Shown one piece after another: positions 50,662 through 59,230 of a DNA stretch of 64,000 bases. A program made the position numbers and the translations under genes. Every line of letters begins with the position of its first letter. Within the stretch, counting starts at the first letter, position 1. The notes beneath the pieces are model-generated. The model worked only from the letters and a program-made list of their open reading frames with translations. It did no database searches and had not been told where the DNA came from. Location of the stretch: positions 54,941 to 118,940 of the forward strand of contig CAVFZY010000019.1 in the NCBI GenBank assembly GCA_963627135.1, written 5' to 3'. The stretch comes from CAG-103 sp963627135 (GTDB lineage Bacteria > Bacillota > Clostridia > Oscillospirales > Oscillospiraceae).

Positions 50662-51462
50662 ATGCTTTATTACCTGCTGTGGATTCCCGCCGTGCTCAGC
50701 ACCGCGTGGATTTATTTTTTGTCCCCTGCGCTGAGCTACTGGTGGCTGCTGCCGATCCTGATCGGCTGCTTCGCGGCAGCAAACCTCATGTACGTGCTGC
50801 TGATGTTCATCTGCACGTGGTTTGCCGGGCCGAATAAAATGTATGAACACATCAGCCCGTTTTATCACGCGCTGACCATGGCGCTCGACGGGTGGATCCT
50901 CGCGCTCTGCCGCGTGAAGATCCACGTGGTGGGGCTCGAGAAGGTGCCGACGGACACGGAATATCTGGTCGTGAGCAACCACCGCTCGAACTTTGACCCC
51001 ATGGTGCAGTGGTGGGTGCTGCGGCGCTGGCGGCTTGCGTTCGTGTCCAAGCCGTCGAATATGCGCAAGTTCGTCATCGGCCCGTTTGTGCGCCGGTGCT
51101 GCTTTCTGCCGATCGACCGCGAGAACGCGCGCAACGCCCTGACCACGATCAACGCCGCGGCCGACCTCATCCGCGCGCACGAGTGCTCCTTTGCCATCTA
51201 TCCCGAGGGCACGCGCAGCAAAAACGGCGAACTGCTGCCCTGGCACGCCGGCTCGCTCAAGATCGCGCAGAAGGCCAATGTACCCATCGTCGTCGCGACG
51301 ATTGAGGGCACGGAGCGCATCGCGCACAACGTCCCCTGGCGGCGCACGCACGTGTATCTGCGCATCCGTGAGGTCATCCCGGCCGAGACCGTCAAGGCCA
51401 CCAAGACGAACGCCCTCACCGAAGACATCCGCAGCAAAATGCTCGCCGAGCTGGGCAAATGA
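50662..51462 (+). CDS. plsC: 1-acyl-sn-glycerol-3-phosphate acyltransferase (PlsC family)
   Basis: 266 residues. Two N-terminal membrane segments (about 2-25 and 28-55) precede the acyltransferase domain. Motif I is N-H-R-S-N-F-D (H-x4-D) near 103-109; motif III is Y-P-E-G-T-R-S near 184-190. It makes phosphatidic acid from lysophosphatidic acid at the membrane. It stands alone, driven by a perfect promoter, and ends at the terminator at 51484. Confidence 0.9.
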   Translation: MLYYLLWIPAVLSTAWIYFLSPALSYWWLLPILIGCFAAANLMYVLLMFICTWFAGPNKMYEHISPFYHALTMALDGWILALCRVKIHVVGLEKVPTDTEYLVVSNHRSNFDPMVQWWVLRRWRLAFVSKPSNMRKFVIGPFVRRCCFLPIDRENARNALTTINAAADLIRAHECSFAIYPEGTRSKNGELLPWHAGSLKIAQKANVPIVVATIEGTERIAHNVPWRRTHVYLRIREVIPAETVKATKTNALTEDIRSKMLAELGK

Positions 51463-51483
51463 TTCTGAAACAGCAAACATTTT

Positions 51484-51516
51484 CCTCGTCCGCACACCTG
51501 CGGGCGAGGATTTTTT
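51484..51516 (+). terminator. plsC terminator
   Basis: CCTCGTCCGCA and TGCGGGCGAGG pair (one T-G) around CACC; A then T6 follow. Confidence 0.88.
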
Positions 51517-51519
51517 ATG

Positions 51520-51626
51520 CAGGCAAAGCGAAAGGGCCTGCCGCCTGCAATGCACAGGCAACAAGCCCTTTCGGTAGTTTGAACAGTTTTTGCGCTGCTT
51601 TTTTTCTAACTTTTTGGGGCCACTTC
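51520..51626 (-). repeat. Hairpin repeat element, copy 2 (inverted)
   Basis: Inverted copy of the element at 46929-47036. Its stem holds an extra G-T pair relative to copy 1 (TTGTTGCC against TTGCTGCC), so pairing is kept on the strand read as RNA here (minus). Confidence 0.75.
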
Positions 51627-51670
51627 ACAGCTGCTCCGGGCGATTTTTTATTATAGATGTCGATATGGGC

Positions 51671-52375
51671 TCAGTGCGTGTCGGCCATGCGGTAGCCGAC
51701 ACCGACCTCCGTGAAGATGTACTGCGGCTCGACCGGGTTCGGCTCGATCTTGCGGCGGATGTTCGCCATGTGCACACGCAGGAGCTTGTTGTCGCCGCCG
51801 ACGCCGGGGCCCCAGAGCTCCTTCATCATGGACTTATAGGTGAGCACCTGCCCGGCGTGCCGGCCGAGCAACGCCACGATCTTGTACTCGTTCGGTGTCA
51901 GATGCGTGTCCTCACCGGCGAGAAAGACGCGGTGCTTGTTGTAGTCGATGCACAGGTCGCCGACGCGGTACTCGCCCGTCATGGCCAGACCGTCGCTCGT
52001 GCCGTCGGTGCGTGTATGGCGCAGCGCCGTGCGGATGCGCGCGAGCAGCTCCACCGTGCCGAAGGGTTTGGTCAGGTAATCGTCTGCGCCCATGTCGAGC
52101 GCGGCCGCCTTGTCGATCTCCGCGCTGCGGGCCGAGATGATGATGATCGGCATCCGGCTCCAAGAGCGGACGGAGCGGATGATCTCACTGCCGTCCATGT
52201 CCGGCAGGCCGAGATCCAACAGCAGCACATCCGGGCAGTGCGAAGCGATCATCTCCAGCGCAGCCTTGCCGTCAGGCGCCAACAGGATATCATACCCGTG
52301 CGAGCGCAGCGCCGCCTGCAGGTATTTGCTGATGCCGGGATCATCCTCGACAATGATGATTTTATCACGGATCAT
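51671..52375 (-). CDS. kdpE: KdpE-like OmpR-family response regulator
   Basis: 234 residues. Receiver domain: E-D-D near 9-11, phospho-acceptor Asp in L-L-L-D-L-G-L-P-D near 52-58, Lys near 103 (D-D-Y-L-T-K-P-F). The C-terminal winged helix ends with V-H-M-A-N-I-R-R-K-I-E and V-G-V-G-Y-R-M. It overlaps the kinase gene by four bases (ATGA). Sequence pattern is closest to KdpE by eye. The kdpFABC genes are not in the window. Confidence 0.87.
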   Translation of the reverse strand: MIRDKIIIVEDDPGISKYLQAALRSHGYDILLAPDGKAALEMIASHCPDVLLLDLGLPDMDGSEIIRSVRSWSRMPIIIISARSAEIDKAAALDMGADDYLTKPFGTVELLARIRTALRHTRTDGTSDGLAMTGEYRVGDLCIDYNKHRVFLAGEDTHLTPNEYKIVALLGRHAGQVLTYKSMMKELWGPGVGGDNKLLRVHMANIRRKIEPNPVEPQYIFTEVGVGYRMADTH

Positions 52376-53445
52376 GTGTTCGATTCCTCCTCCGCCGGCA
52401 GCCAGAAGCGGAACTCTGCGCCGCCGTCGATCTTGTTTCTTGCATAAATCTCGCCGCCGTGCGCGCGCACGATCGCGCGGCAGACGCTCAGGCCGATGCC
52501 CATATGGCGGCTGCGGTCGGACGCCTCCACCGCGCCGAGCGGCAGATAGCCGTCAAAGAGCACACCGAGCAGCTGCGGCGGGATACCGTCCCCGTTATCG
52601 GCCACGGTCAGCCAGACACGGCGGCCCTCGGCACGGATCTCGATGAAGATCTCCGTCGCCGACGGGCTGTGCTTGGCGACATTCTCCAAGAGGTTGAGCA
52701 GCACCTGCTCGATGAGCGTGGCGTCCATCGGCACGAGCAGGATCTCCTCCGGCTTGGTCACGTCAATGGGAATGTCCGTGCCGCAGTTCTTGCGAAAACG
52801 CCGGATCGCACTACCGACGATCTCCTCGACGACCTCGTCCGATTTCTCGATCACGACGCCTTCATCGCAAAAGCGCGTAACGGACAGGATGTTCTCCGAC
52901 AGGTGCAGCAGCCACTGCGCATTCTGGTGGATCTCCTCAACCATACCGCACCCCTCGTCCGTGAGCGCCTCGTTTTCCTCCACGGTCGCGCTCAGGCCCA
53001 TGATGGCCGTCAGCGGCGTACGGATATCGTGCGACACACTGCGCAGGAGATTGGCGCGCATGCGGTCCCGTTCCGCCTCGTAGCGCAGCTGTTCCTGCCG
53101 CTTGATCTGCGTCGTGAGCGTGCTCACGAGAACGCTCACGACCAGCATGACCGCAAACGTCAGCGGGTAGCCGTCGATCGTCATATTGAATTCGTGAAAC
53201 GGGTAGGTAAACAGATAGTTCACGCTCACCACACCGACGGCCGACGCCAGAATGCCAGGCCAATACCCTGTGGTAAAGCGCGAGACGAGCACCACCGCCA
53301 GAATGAACACAGATGTGGCAAACGGGTTATTATCGTCATAGCAGGCAGACAGCAGCTCGCACACGACAACGGCACAGCCCATGATGAAGATGAACACGAC
53401 CGCATCGCGCAGCCGCTGCGGCATACGCTTCCACACTTTCTGCAT
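52372..53445 (-). CDS. Shortened KdpD-like sensor histidine kinase
   Basis: 357 residues. It begins directly with the four-helix DUF4118 membrane domain (about 15-110), lacking the N-terminal KdpD and UspA-like cytosolic domains of full-length KdpD (about 900 residues). The kinase part is complete: S-V-S-H-D-I-R-T-P-L near 138 (phospho-His), N-L-L-E-N near 255, D-N-G-D-G-I-P near 290 and G-I-G-L-S-V near 322. It should phosphorylate the KdpE-like protein. Without the cytosolic sensor its signal may differ from that of KdpD. Confidence 0.85.
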   Translation of the reverse strand: MQKVWKRMPQRLRDAVVFIFIMGCAVVVCELLSACYDDNNPFATSVFILAVVLVSRFTTGYWPGILASAVGVVSVNYLFTYPFHEFNMTIDGYPLTFAVMLVVSVLVSTLTTQIKRQEQLRYEAERDRMRANLLRSVSHDIRTPLTAIMGLSATVEENEALTDEGCGMVEEIHQNAQWLLHLSENILSVTRFCDEGVVIEKSDEVVEEIVGSAIRRFRKNCGTDIPIDVTKPEEILLVPMDATLIEQVLLNLLENVAKHSPSATEIFIEIRAEGRRVWLTVADNGDGIPPQLLGVLFDGYLPLGAVEASDRSRHMGIGLSVCRAIVRAHGGEIYARNKIDGGAEFRFWLPAEEESNT

Positions 53446-53610
53446 AAGCTCCCCTCTTTCCGGACAGCCGTCTCGGCTCCATTGTCAGCATAGCACATTG
53501 TCTGCCCAAACGCGACGGTCTTTGCGGCAGAGGCACATTCTTTTCCGCCTTCTTAACGGGCACCCGGCGTTTTGGCCGCTGTTTTCCGGGAACTTAGCGC
53601 ATAAATTCCT

Positions 53611-53616
53611 TATAAT
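53611..53616 (+). promoter_or_regulatory. -10 box of the 24-aa peptide transcript
   Basis: A perfect TATAAT without a recognisable -35 box, 64 bases before a short ORF with a strong ribosome binding site and divergent from kdpDE. This is what an activator-dependent promoter looks like. Confidence 0.5.
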
Positions 53617-53679
53617 GAAGTATCTTCACAGATCCCGCCCGGAGCACGGGCAGGACATTGGGGGAAAGGAGGCAGTCAC

Positions 53680-53754
53680 ATGATCTTTGCAGCAGTTGGC
53701 GGCGGTATGGTCATTGCCTGCGGCGCGTTTGTGTGGTACATCCTCAAGCGCTGA
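53680..53754 (+). CDS. 24-residue single-span membrane peptide
   Basis: ATG 53680 follows GGGGGAAAGGAGG, among the best ribosome binding sites in the window. The peptide starts M-I-F-A-A-V-G-G-G, is hydrophobic throughout and ends W-Y-I-L-K-R, a membrane helix with a positive stop. It is about the size of KdpF (29 residues in E. coli) but not visibly alike. A TATAAT box lies upstream, and a perfect terminator at 53821-53854 follows. It is divergent from the kdpDE genes and could be their target or a modulator (inference). Confidence 0.5.
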   Translation: MIFAAVGGGMVIACGAFVWYILKR

Positions 53755-53820
53755 TGTGCGCCACCGCGTCGAGGGAGAAAAAACGGAAAACATAAGTGAT
53801 GTATCGAGAGCTATCACGAC

Positions 53821-53854
53821 AAAGGCCAGCCGGAAGCGGTTTCCGGCTGGCCTT
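53821..53854. terminator. Bidirectional terminator
   Basis: AAAGGCCAGCCGGAA and TTCCGGCTGGCCTTT are perfectly paired around GCGG. It ends the peptide transcript and the MBOAT/SGNH operon. Confidence 0.82.
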
Positions 53855-53871
53855 TATCGTGTATTTTTTGC

Positions 53872-54648
53872 TCAGCGGACAATCGCCTTTGTGCACAGCC
53901 AGTCGCACCAGTCGAGGTCATACTTGGCGTAGACATGGGTGCTGTCGCCGCTGGCGTCGGCGCGCAGGTTGCCGTTTTCGTCATCAAAGAGCTCGTTGAT
54001 GTCGATGTAGAAGATGGTCTTGCCGTCGGCGAGTGCGGCGAGCTTTTCATTGAGCTGATTGATGCGGGGGTTGTTGAACGTCGCATCCGTGCTTGAGCGC
54101 GAGGGGCCGACGTGCAGGTTCGCCTCAACGAAAATGATGGCGTCCGGCTGCGCGGCACGCACGGTGTCGACGAGCGAGGAGAACTTCGCCGTGATGTCGT
54201 CCAGGTCGTTACCGAGCTCGTTGATGCCGAGCATGATGTAGACCTTGCCGAACGTCTTCTGGCTCAGCAGCTGCGGCAGCGTGACGGTGCCGACATTCTT
54301 CACGGTGATGGACTTCGTCTGCGCAACGTAGACATTCAGGCCGACGTCGGCGAAATACGTCGCATTTTTCAGGCTGCCGTATTCGGCGATGCCGACGGTG
54401 CGCGAGTCACCGATGAAGAGCGCGTCGTCAAAATACGATGCGTCCACAGTCGTAAACTGCAGCGGCGTCGACTCCGGCGTCGGTGTTGGCGTCGGTTCGG
54501 CAGTCTCCTCCGGCGCAGCCGTGACGACTGCGGCCGACTGCTTGCCGGTGTTGCTCTGCTCGATCAGGCCGCGGATAAGAAACGGTGCCGCTGCGATGGC
54601 GGCCACCAGCAGCAGGATGAGGAAATGTTGCGGTTTGATGCGTTTCAT
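53872..54648 (-). CDS. Membrane-anchored SGNH/GDSL hydrolase
   Basis: 258 residues. One N-terminal membrane anchor (about 8-28), then a Pro/Thr/Glu-rich linker (about 45-62) that spans the wall. Block I F-I-G-D-S-R-T-V-G near 79 carries the Ser, block III G-I-N-E-L near 141 the Asn, and D-S-T-H near 234 the Asp/His pair. All catalytic residues are present. Co-transcribed with the MBOAT gene 13 bases upstream, so it probably adds or removes acetyl-type groups on an exported polymer. Confidence 0.85.
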   Translation of the reverse strand: MKRIKPQHFLILLLVAAIAAAPFLIRGLIEQSNTGKQSAAVVTAAPEETAEPTPTPTPESTPLQFTTVDASYFDDALFIGDSRTVGIAEYGSLKNATYFADVGLNVYVAQTKSITVKNVGTVTLPQLLSQKTFGKVYIMLGINELGNDLDDITAKFSSLVDTVRAAQPDAIIFVEANLHVGPSRSSTDATFNNPRINQLNEKLAALADGKTIFYIDINELFDDENGNLRADASGDSTHVYAKYDLDWCDWLCTKAIVR

Positions 54649-54661
54649 ATGTCAGCGCTCC

Positions 54662-56080
54662 TTAGAATCGGAAGTACATAAAGGGGTCGTTCATGCCCTT
54701 GCTCAGGCAGAACAGGCACAGCCAGAACAGTACGGCCAGAACGGCCGCCCCGACCCACGTGCCCTTGAGCCGGCGGTACAGGTACATCGGCAGCGACGTC
54801 GAGCACAGCAAACCAAGCACAAGGAACACCCCGTAGGTCTTGCCATACTTGAGAAAATCAAGCGGGTAGGCCGCCGCTGTGCGCGAAAACAGCGGCAGCA
54901 GACGGCCGAAATACGCACCGAGCTGCCCGAGGTCCGACACGGAGAACACCGCCCACGACAGCGGGATGAGCACGAGCATGTACAGGTGCCCGAGCACCGG
55001 CCAGCGATCGAGGTATTTCTTGAGCCAGAGCTTTTCCACGACCAGAATCATGAACAGGCCCAGACCCCAGAGCAGGAAGTTCAGGTGCGCGCCGTGCCAG
55101 AGCCCGGTCGCGAGCCAGACGACCAGCAGATTGAAGACCATGCGCCTGCGGCTGCAGTGGCTGCCGCCGAGCGGGAAATACAGATAGCTGCGAAACCATG
55201 TGCCGAGCGTGATATGCCACCGGCGCCAGAACTCCGTCATGCTCAGCGAGAGGTACGGACAGCGGAAGTTCTCCGGCAGGTGGAAGCCGAGCATCCGGCC
55301 GATGCCGATAGCCATGAGCGAGTAGCCCCAGAAGTCAAAATAGAGCTGGAACGAATACGCAAACGCGGCCATCCACGCCAGCGGCGTTGAGAGGCTCTCA
55401 AAGCCGATCGTGGTCACATCGCTCCAAAGGCCGCCAAGCTGGTTGGCGAGCAGGATCTTGAGCGCCATGCCGAACACGAACAGCTTCAGCCCATCGACCG
55501 CCTGCCGCAGGGATACATAGCGTGTACCAAACTCCGGCTGCAGCTGCGCATAACTCGCGATCGGGCCGGAAACGAGCTTCGGGAACATGGTCAGGTACGT
55601 GCCGAAGGTGAGCAGCGAGCGCTCCGGCGCGACGGTGCCGCGGTAGACATCGACGAGATAGCCGCCGGCCGAAAACGTATAAAAGCTGATACCGACTGGC
55701 AGCGCCCAGCCCAGCAGCGGCACGGTCGCCTTGCCGCCGGACACCCAGCCGAGCACACTGTTGACGCCAGTGAGCAGGAAGTTGAGATATTTAAATAGGA
55801 ACAGCCACAGGAAATTGTAGCACAGTCCGATGATGAGCCACAGCTTTGCGCGCGGCTGATCGTACATGATGGCAAGCCCCAGCCCGTAGTTGACCAGCAC
55901 AGATGCGGCCAGCAGCGCCAAATACGCCCACTGACCGTCCAGACCGATGATATAAAACACACAGCTCCCCGCCAGCAGCACGGCATTGCGCGCGCCGACC
56001 GGGCGCGACGGTGTCAGATAATACACCAGCAGAAACGCCGGAAAGAAGCAAAACAAAAACGACAGGCTGCTGAAAACCAC
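54662..56080 (-). CDS. MBOAT family O-acyltransferase (AlgI/PatA-like)
   Basis: 472 residues from GTG 56080, chosen for AGGAGG nine bases upstream. An earlier in-frame ATG has no such site and would add a non-family leader. About 11 membrane segments. L-P-V-G-I-S-F-Y-T-F near 126, F-P-K-L-V-S-G-P-I near 165, F-W-R-R-W-H-I-T-L-G-T-W-F near 290 and G-L-W-H-G-A-H near 330 with the catalytic His are typical of AlgI. The paired SGNH protein suggests O-acetylation of a surface polysaccharide or peptidoglycan. It is separate from the Dlt-like cassette 13 kb away. Confidence 0.87.
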   Translation of the reverse strand: MVFSSLSFLFCFFPAFLLVYYLTPSRPVGARNAVLLAGSCVFYIIGLDGQWAYLALLAASVLVNYGLGLAIMYDQPRAKLWLIIGLCYNFLWLFLFKYLNFLLTGVNSVLGWVSGGKATVPLLGWALPVGISFYTFSAGGYLVDVYRGTVAPERSLLTFGTYLTMFPKLVSGPIASYAQLQPEFGTRYVSLRQAVDGLKLFVFGMALKILLANQLGGLWSDVTTIGFESLSTPLAWMAAFAYSFQLYFDFWGYSLMAIGIGRMLGFHLPENFRCPYLSLSMTEFWRRWHITLGTWFRSYLYFPLGGSHCSRRRMVFNLLVVWLATGLWHGAHLNFLLWGLGLFMILVVEKLWLKKYLDRWPVLGHLYMLVLIPLSWAVFSVSDLGQLGAYFGRLLPLFSRTAAAYPLDFLKYGKTYGVFLVLGLLCSTSLPMYLYRRLKGTWVGAAVLAVLFWLCLFCLSKGMNDPFMYFRF

Positions 56081-56281
56081 GAACCCTATCCTCCTGAACC
56101 ATTGACAAACCCGCAAAAAACAAAAAATTCGCATGAAAAGGGTAGCATAAATTTCGGCATTTGTGTGCATTTTCCGACAAAAAAACTGCACAAACTTTTT
56201 GTCCGGAATTTGGTGGTTTTCGTGGGTATTGCCGTGCGGGCGGAAACGCGCCGCAGGAAACGGCAGGAAGCGTCAGAAAAA

Positions 56282-56320
56282 GAAAGATCTCCGGCGCCTG
56301 TGCGTTCAGACGCCGGAGAT
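56282..56320 (-). terminator. Terminator of the ABC transporter operon
   Basis: ATCTCCGGCG and CGCCGGAGAT pair around 14 bases; CTTTCTTTTTC follows on the minus strand. Confidence 0.8.
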
Positions 56321-56363
56321 GCTTCTCTTTTCTCAATATCCGATCGGTCGGGATGTCTGCGTG

Positions 56364-57158
56364 TCAGCTCAGGAGCACTTCGTCGGACTCGACCTGCGTG
56401 CCCGCCACCTCCGCGAACTTTTCGAGCAGGTCCTGCTTTGTGAGCTTCTTTTTCTCCTCACCGGCAATATCGAGGATGATGCGGCCCTCGTTCATCATGA
56501 TCAGGCGGTTGCCATGCACGATGGCATCTTTCATGTTGTGGGTGATCATCATGGCGGTGAGCTGGTTTTCGCGCACGATACGGTCCGAGAGTTCGAGCAC
56601 CTTGGCCGCCGTCGCAGGGTCGAGCGCCGCAGTGTGCTCGTCGAGCAGGAGCAGCTTTGGCTTCTGCAGGGAGGCCATGAGCAGCGTCAGCGCCTGGCGC
56701 TGGCCGCCGGAGAGCAGGCCGACCTTCGCCGTCATGCGATCCTCAAGGCCGAGACCGAAGCTCTTGAGCTTCTCATGATATTCCTCGCGCTCCGCCTTCG
56801 TGACGCCCCAGCGCAGGGTGCGCCGCTTGCCGCGGCGTGCGGCGAGGGCGAGGTTCTCCTCGATCTGCATGTTCGCGGCCGTGCCCATCATGGGGTCCTG
56901 GAACACGCGGCCGATGTACTGCGCGCGGCGGTACTCCGGCATGGCGGTCACGTCCACGCCGTCGAGGATGATTCGGCCGGAGTCCACCGGCCAGACGCCC
57001 GCGACGGCGTTGAGCATGGTGGATTTTCCGGCGCCGTTGCCGCCGATGACGGTCACGAAATCGCCCGGCTTCAGGTGCAGGGACAATCCGTCGAGCGCCC
57101 GCTTTTCATTGATGGTGCCGGGGTTGAAGGTCTTGGAGATATGGTCTAATGTCAGCAT
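56364..57158 (-). CDS. ABC transporter ATP-binding protein (TrpXYZ-type importer)
   Basis: 264 residues. Walker A G-G-N-G-A-G-K-S-T near 39-47, signature L-S-G-G-Q-R-Q-A near 143-150, Walker B L-L-L-L-D-E-H near 168-174. It overlaps no gene but starts one base from the permease stop, so it powers that permease. Last gene of the operon. Confidence 0.92.
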   Translation of the reverse strand: MLTLDHISKTFNPGTINEKRALDGLSLHLKPGDFVTVIGGNGAGKSTMLNAVAGVWPVDSGRIILDGVDVTAMPEYRRAQYIGRVFQDPMMGTAANMQIEENLALAARRGKRRTLRWGVTKAEREEYHEKLKSFGLGLEDRMTAKVGLLSGGQRQALTLLMASLQKPKLLLLDEHTAALDPATAAKVLELSDRIVRENQLTAMMITHNMKDAIVHGNRLIMMNEGRIILDIAGEEKKKLTKQDLLEKFAEVAGTQVESDEVLLS

Positions 57159-57159
57159 A

Positions 57160-58101
57160 TCACTTGCCCCCCTTCTTCAGGCGGTGGAACGAGCTCTTGG
57201 CCTGACCCTTGAGATACGGCACGGCCAGGAACGCGGCCACGATCACGGCGGTGAAGAGCTTGAGATCGTTCGGGTCGAGCTTGAGCCAGAGGATGAGCAC
57301 CATGACGAGGTAATACACGATGCCGCCGAGGATGACAAAGCTCAGGCGCACGGAGAAGTTGCAGCCCTTGCGGAAGAACGCGTCGCACAGCACCTCGCCG
57401 ATGATGACAGCGGCGAGGCCGATGACGATGGCGCCGCGGCCCATGTTGATGTCGGCAAAGCCCTGGTACTGCGCCATCAAGCCGCCGGAGAGCGCGACCA
57501 TGCCGTTGGAGAGCGACAGGCCGAGCACCTTCATGGCATTGATGTTGATGCCCTGCGCGCGGCTCATCGACGGGTTGGAGCCCGTGGCGCGGATGGCGCT
57601 GCCCTGCTCGGTGCCGAAGTACCAGTAGAGGAGCGCGATGAGCACGGCCGCGAGCAGCAGGCCCTTCCAGATCGCGCCGGGCACGCTGCGCAGCGTCAGA
57701 AACAGGCTGTACTTATCCGGGTTGACCGGGGTGTTGGCCTTCATGCCCATGATGCGCAGGTTGATCGAGTAGAGCGCGAACTGTGTCAGAATGCCGGCGA
57801 GGATGGCCGGGATGCCGAGCTTTGTATGCAGCAAACCGGTCACAAGACCCGCGAGCAGGCCTGCGACCACGGCCGCGAGCAGCGCCGCCCACGCCGGCCA
57901 GCCGGCAATGATGAGCATGACCGTCACGGCGCCGCCGGTGGTAAACGACCCGTCGACCGTCAGGTCGGCGACATCGAGCAGGCGGAACGTGATGTACACG
58001 CCCAGGGCCATGATGCCCCAGATGATGCCCTGGGCAACGCCGCCGGGCAGACGCGAGACCAGATTCGGCAGGCTCAGGGACGCAAGAACCAGTGAATTCA
58101 T
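57160..58101 (-). CDS. ABC transporter permease (branched-chain/aromatic type)
   Basis: 313 residues with about 9-10 membrane segments, a single long permease in the LivH/RbsC-like branch. L-R-I-M-G-M-K-A-N-T and R-A-T-G-S-N-P-S-M-S-R-A-Q-G near 175 form the coupling region. In TrpXYZ operons of Gram-positives one such permease works with one ATPase and one ABC_sub_bind lipoprotein, as here. A hairpin at 58126-58152 separates it from the binding-protein gene, probably setting lower expression of the membrane parts. Confidence 0.87.
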   Translation of the reverse strand: MNSLVLASLSLPNLVSRLPGGVAQGIIWGIMALGVYITFRLLDVADLTVDGSFTTGGAVTVMLIIAGWPAWAALLAAVVAGLLAGLVTGLLHTKLGIPAILAGILTQFALYSINLRIMGMKANTPVNPDKYSLFLTLRSVPGAIWKGLLLAAVLIALLYWYFGTEQGSAIRATGSNPSMSRAQGININAMKVLGLSLSNGMVALSGGLMAQYQGFADINMGRGAIVIGLAAVIIGEVLCDAFFRKGCNFSVRLSFVILGGIVYYLVMVLILWLKLDPNDLKLFTAVIVAAFLAVPYLKGQAKSSFHRLKKGGK

Positions 58102-58125
58102 AAGATTACCTCATATTGTGGAGTA

Positions 58126-58152
58126 TCCCTGCCGCAGTTTCTGCGGCAGGGA
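58126..58152 (-). repeat. Intra-operon hairpin between binding protein and permease genes
   Basis: TCCCTGCCGCAG and CTGCGGCAGGGA are perfectly paired around TTT. Such hairpins often stabilise the upstream mRNA part of ABC operons. Confidence 0.65.
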
Positions 58153-58172
58153 GCCGGGAATGGTTCGAATGA

Positions 58173-59141
58173 TCAGCCGATGGCCTCGTAATCGCTGGGG
58201 ATGGCGACATTATAGAGGCTGGCCATGTCCGGGTTGTACTTCTTGACCGGGTTCGGGTAGTACTCGATCGCCATGGTGGAGATATCGGCCTCGCCCTTGA
58301 GGATCTTCACGGCCATCTCGCCGGTGGTGCGGCCGAGCTCGTAGTAGCTGATGGACAGGGTCGCGACGCCGCAGCCCTTGCAGATACCTTCCTCACCGGC
58401 GACAATGGGCTTCGTGGCAGCGCCCTTGATGGCCTCGGTGCAGGAAGCGGCGGTGTTGTCGGTCGGGATGTAGAGGACATCGCTGGCATCGCACGCGGTG
58501 CCGGTGACAGAGACAACGTCGTTCGTATCCGCGAAGGTGTAAATGGTGACGGTGCAGCCGGCCTTCTCAAGCGCAGCCTTGACGACGTTCGCCTGGTAGA
58601 CGGAGTTCGGCTCGCCGGAGCAGTAGAGGATGCCGACGTTCTTGGCGTCCGGGAACAGCTCCGTGATCATGGCCGCCTGCTGGTCGAGCGGGGCCAGGTC
58701 GGACGTGCCGGAGATGTTGCCGCCGACGGTGCCGCTGAAGTTATCAATGCCGAGCGCAACGCCATACTCCGTAACAGCCGTGCCGAGGATCGGGATGTCC
58801 TTCGTGGCGGCGGCCGCAGCCTGCAGGGCGCCGGTCGCGTTGGCGAGGATCAGGTCCACGCCGCTGGACACGAAGCCGTTGCAGATGGTGGCGCAGGTGG
58901 CGCTGTCACCGGCGGCGTTCTGCTCGTCAAAGGTGACGTTGTCGGCGCCGAGGGCGTCAGTGATGGCGTCGCGGAAGCCCTTGGTGGCCGCATCGAGCGC
59001 CTCGTGCTGCACGAGCTGGCAGATGCCGATGGTGTAGTGCTTGCTGTCGCTGGCCTTGTCGCCACTGTCGCTGCCGCAGGCAGCCAGAGAGAGGACCATG
59101 ACCACAGCGCAGAGCAGCGCGGTGATTTTCTTGATGTTCAT
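58173..59141 (-). CDS. ABC transporter substrate-binding lipoprotein (ABC_sub_bind/TrpX family)
   Basis: 322 residues from ATG 59141 (AGGAGG upstream). Lipobox S-L-A-A-C gives Cys22. The mature protein starts near Y-T-I-G-I-C-Q-L-V-Q-H-E-A-L-D-A, the hallmark of the ABC_sub_bind family, followed by I-P-I-L-G-T-A-V-T and G-I-L-Y-C-S-G-E-P-N-S near 185. Members bind tryptophan or other aromatic compounds. The attenuator upstream senses tyrosine, so tyrosine or a related aromatic is the best guess. Confidence 0.88.
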   Translation of the reverse strand: MNIKKITALLCAVVMVLSLAACGSDSGDKASDSKHYTIGICQLVQHEALDAATKGFRDAITDALGADNVTFDEQNAAGDSATCATICNGFVSSGVDLILANATGALQAAAAATKDIPILGTAVTEYGVALGIDNFSGTVGGNISGTSDLAPLDQQAAMITELFPDAKNVGILYCSGEPNSVYQANVVKAALEKAGCTVTIYTFADTNDVVSVTGTACDASDVLYIPTDNTAASCTEAIKGAATKPIVAGEEGICKGCGVATLSISYYELGRTTGEMAVKILKGEADISTMAIEYYPNPVKKYNPDMASLYNVAIPSDYEAIG

Positions 59142-59177
59142 GCGTTTTCTCCTCCTAAATTGTAAGTTCCGGCAAAG

Positions 59178-59208
59178 AAAAAAGCCACACAGTCGTCTGT
59201 GCAGCCTT
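59178..59208 (-). terminator. Attenuator terminator (segments 3:4) of the ABC operon
   Basis: On the minus strand AAGGCTGCACAG pairs with CTGTGTGGCTTT (three G-T pairs) and T-run follows, 36 bases before the binding-protein gene. The 5' arm (59192-59205) can instead pair with 59252-59265 at the end of the leader peptide gene, which would prevent this hairpin. Confidence 0.8.
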
Positions 59209-59230
59209 GTCAAAACCGGATCGGGAAGTC

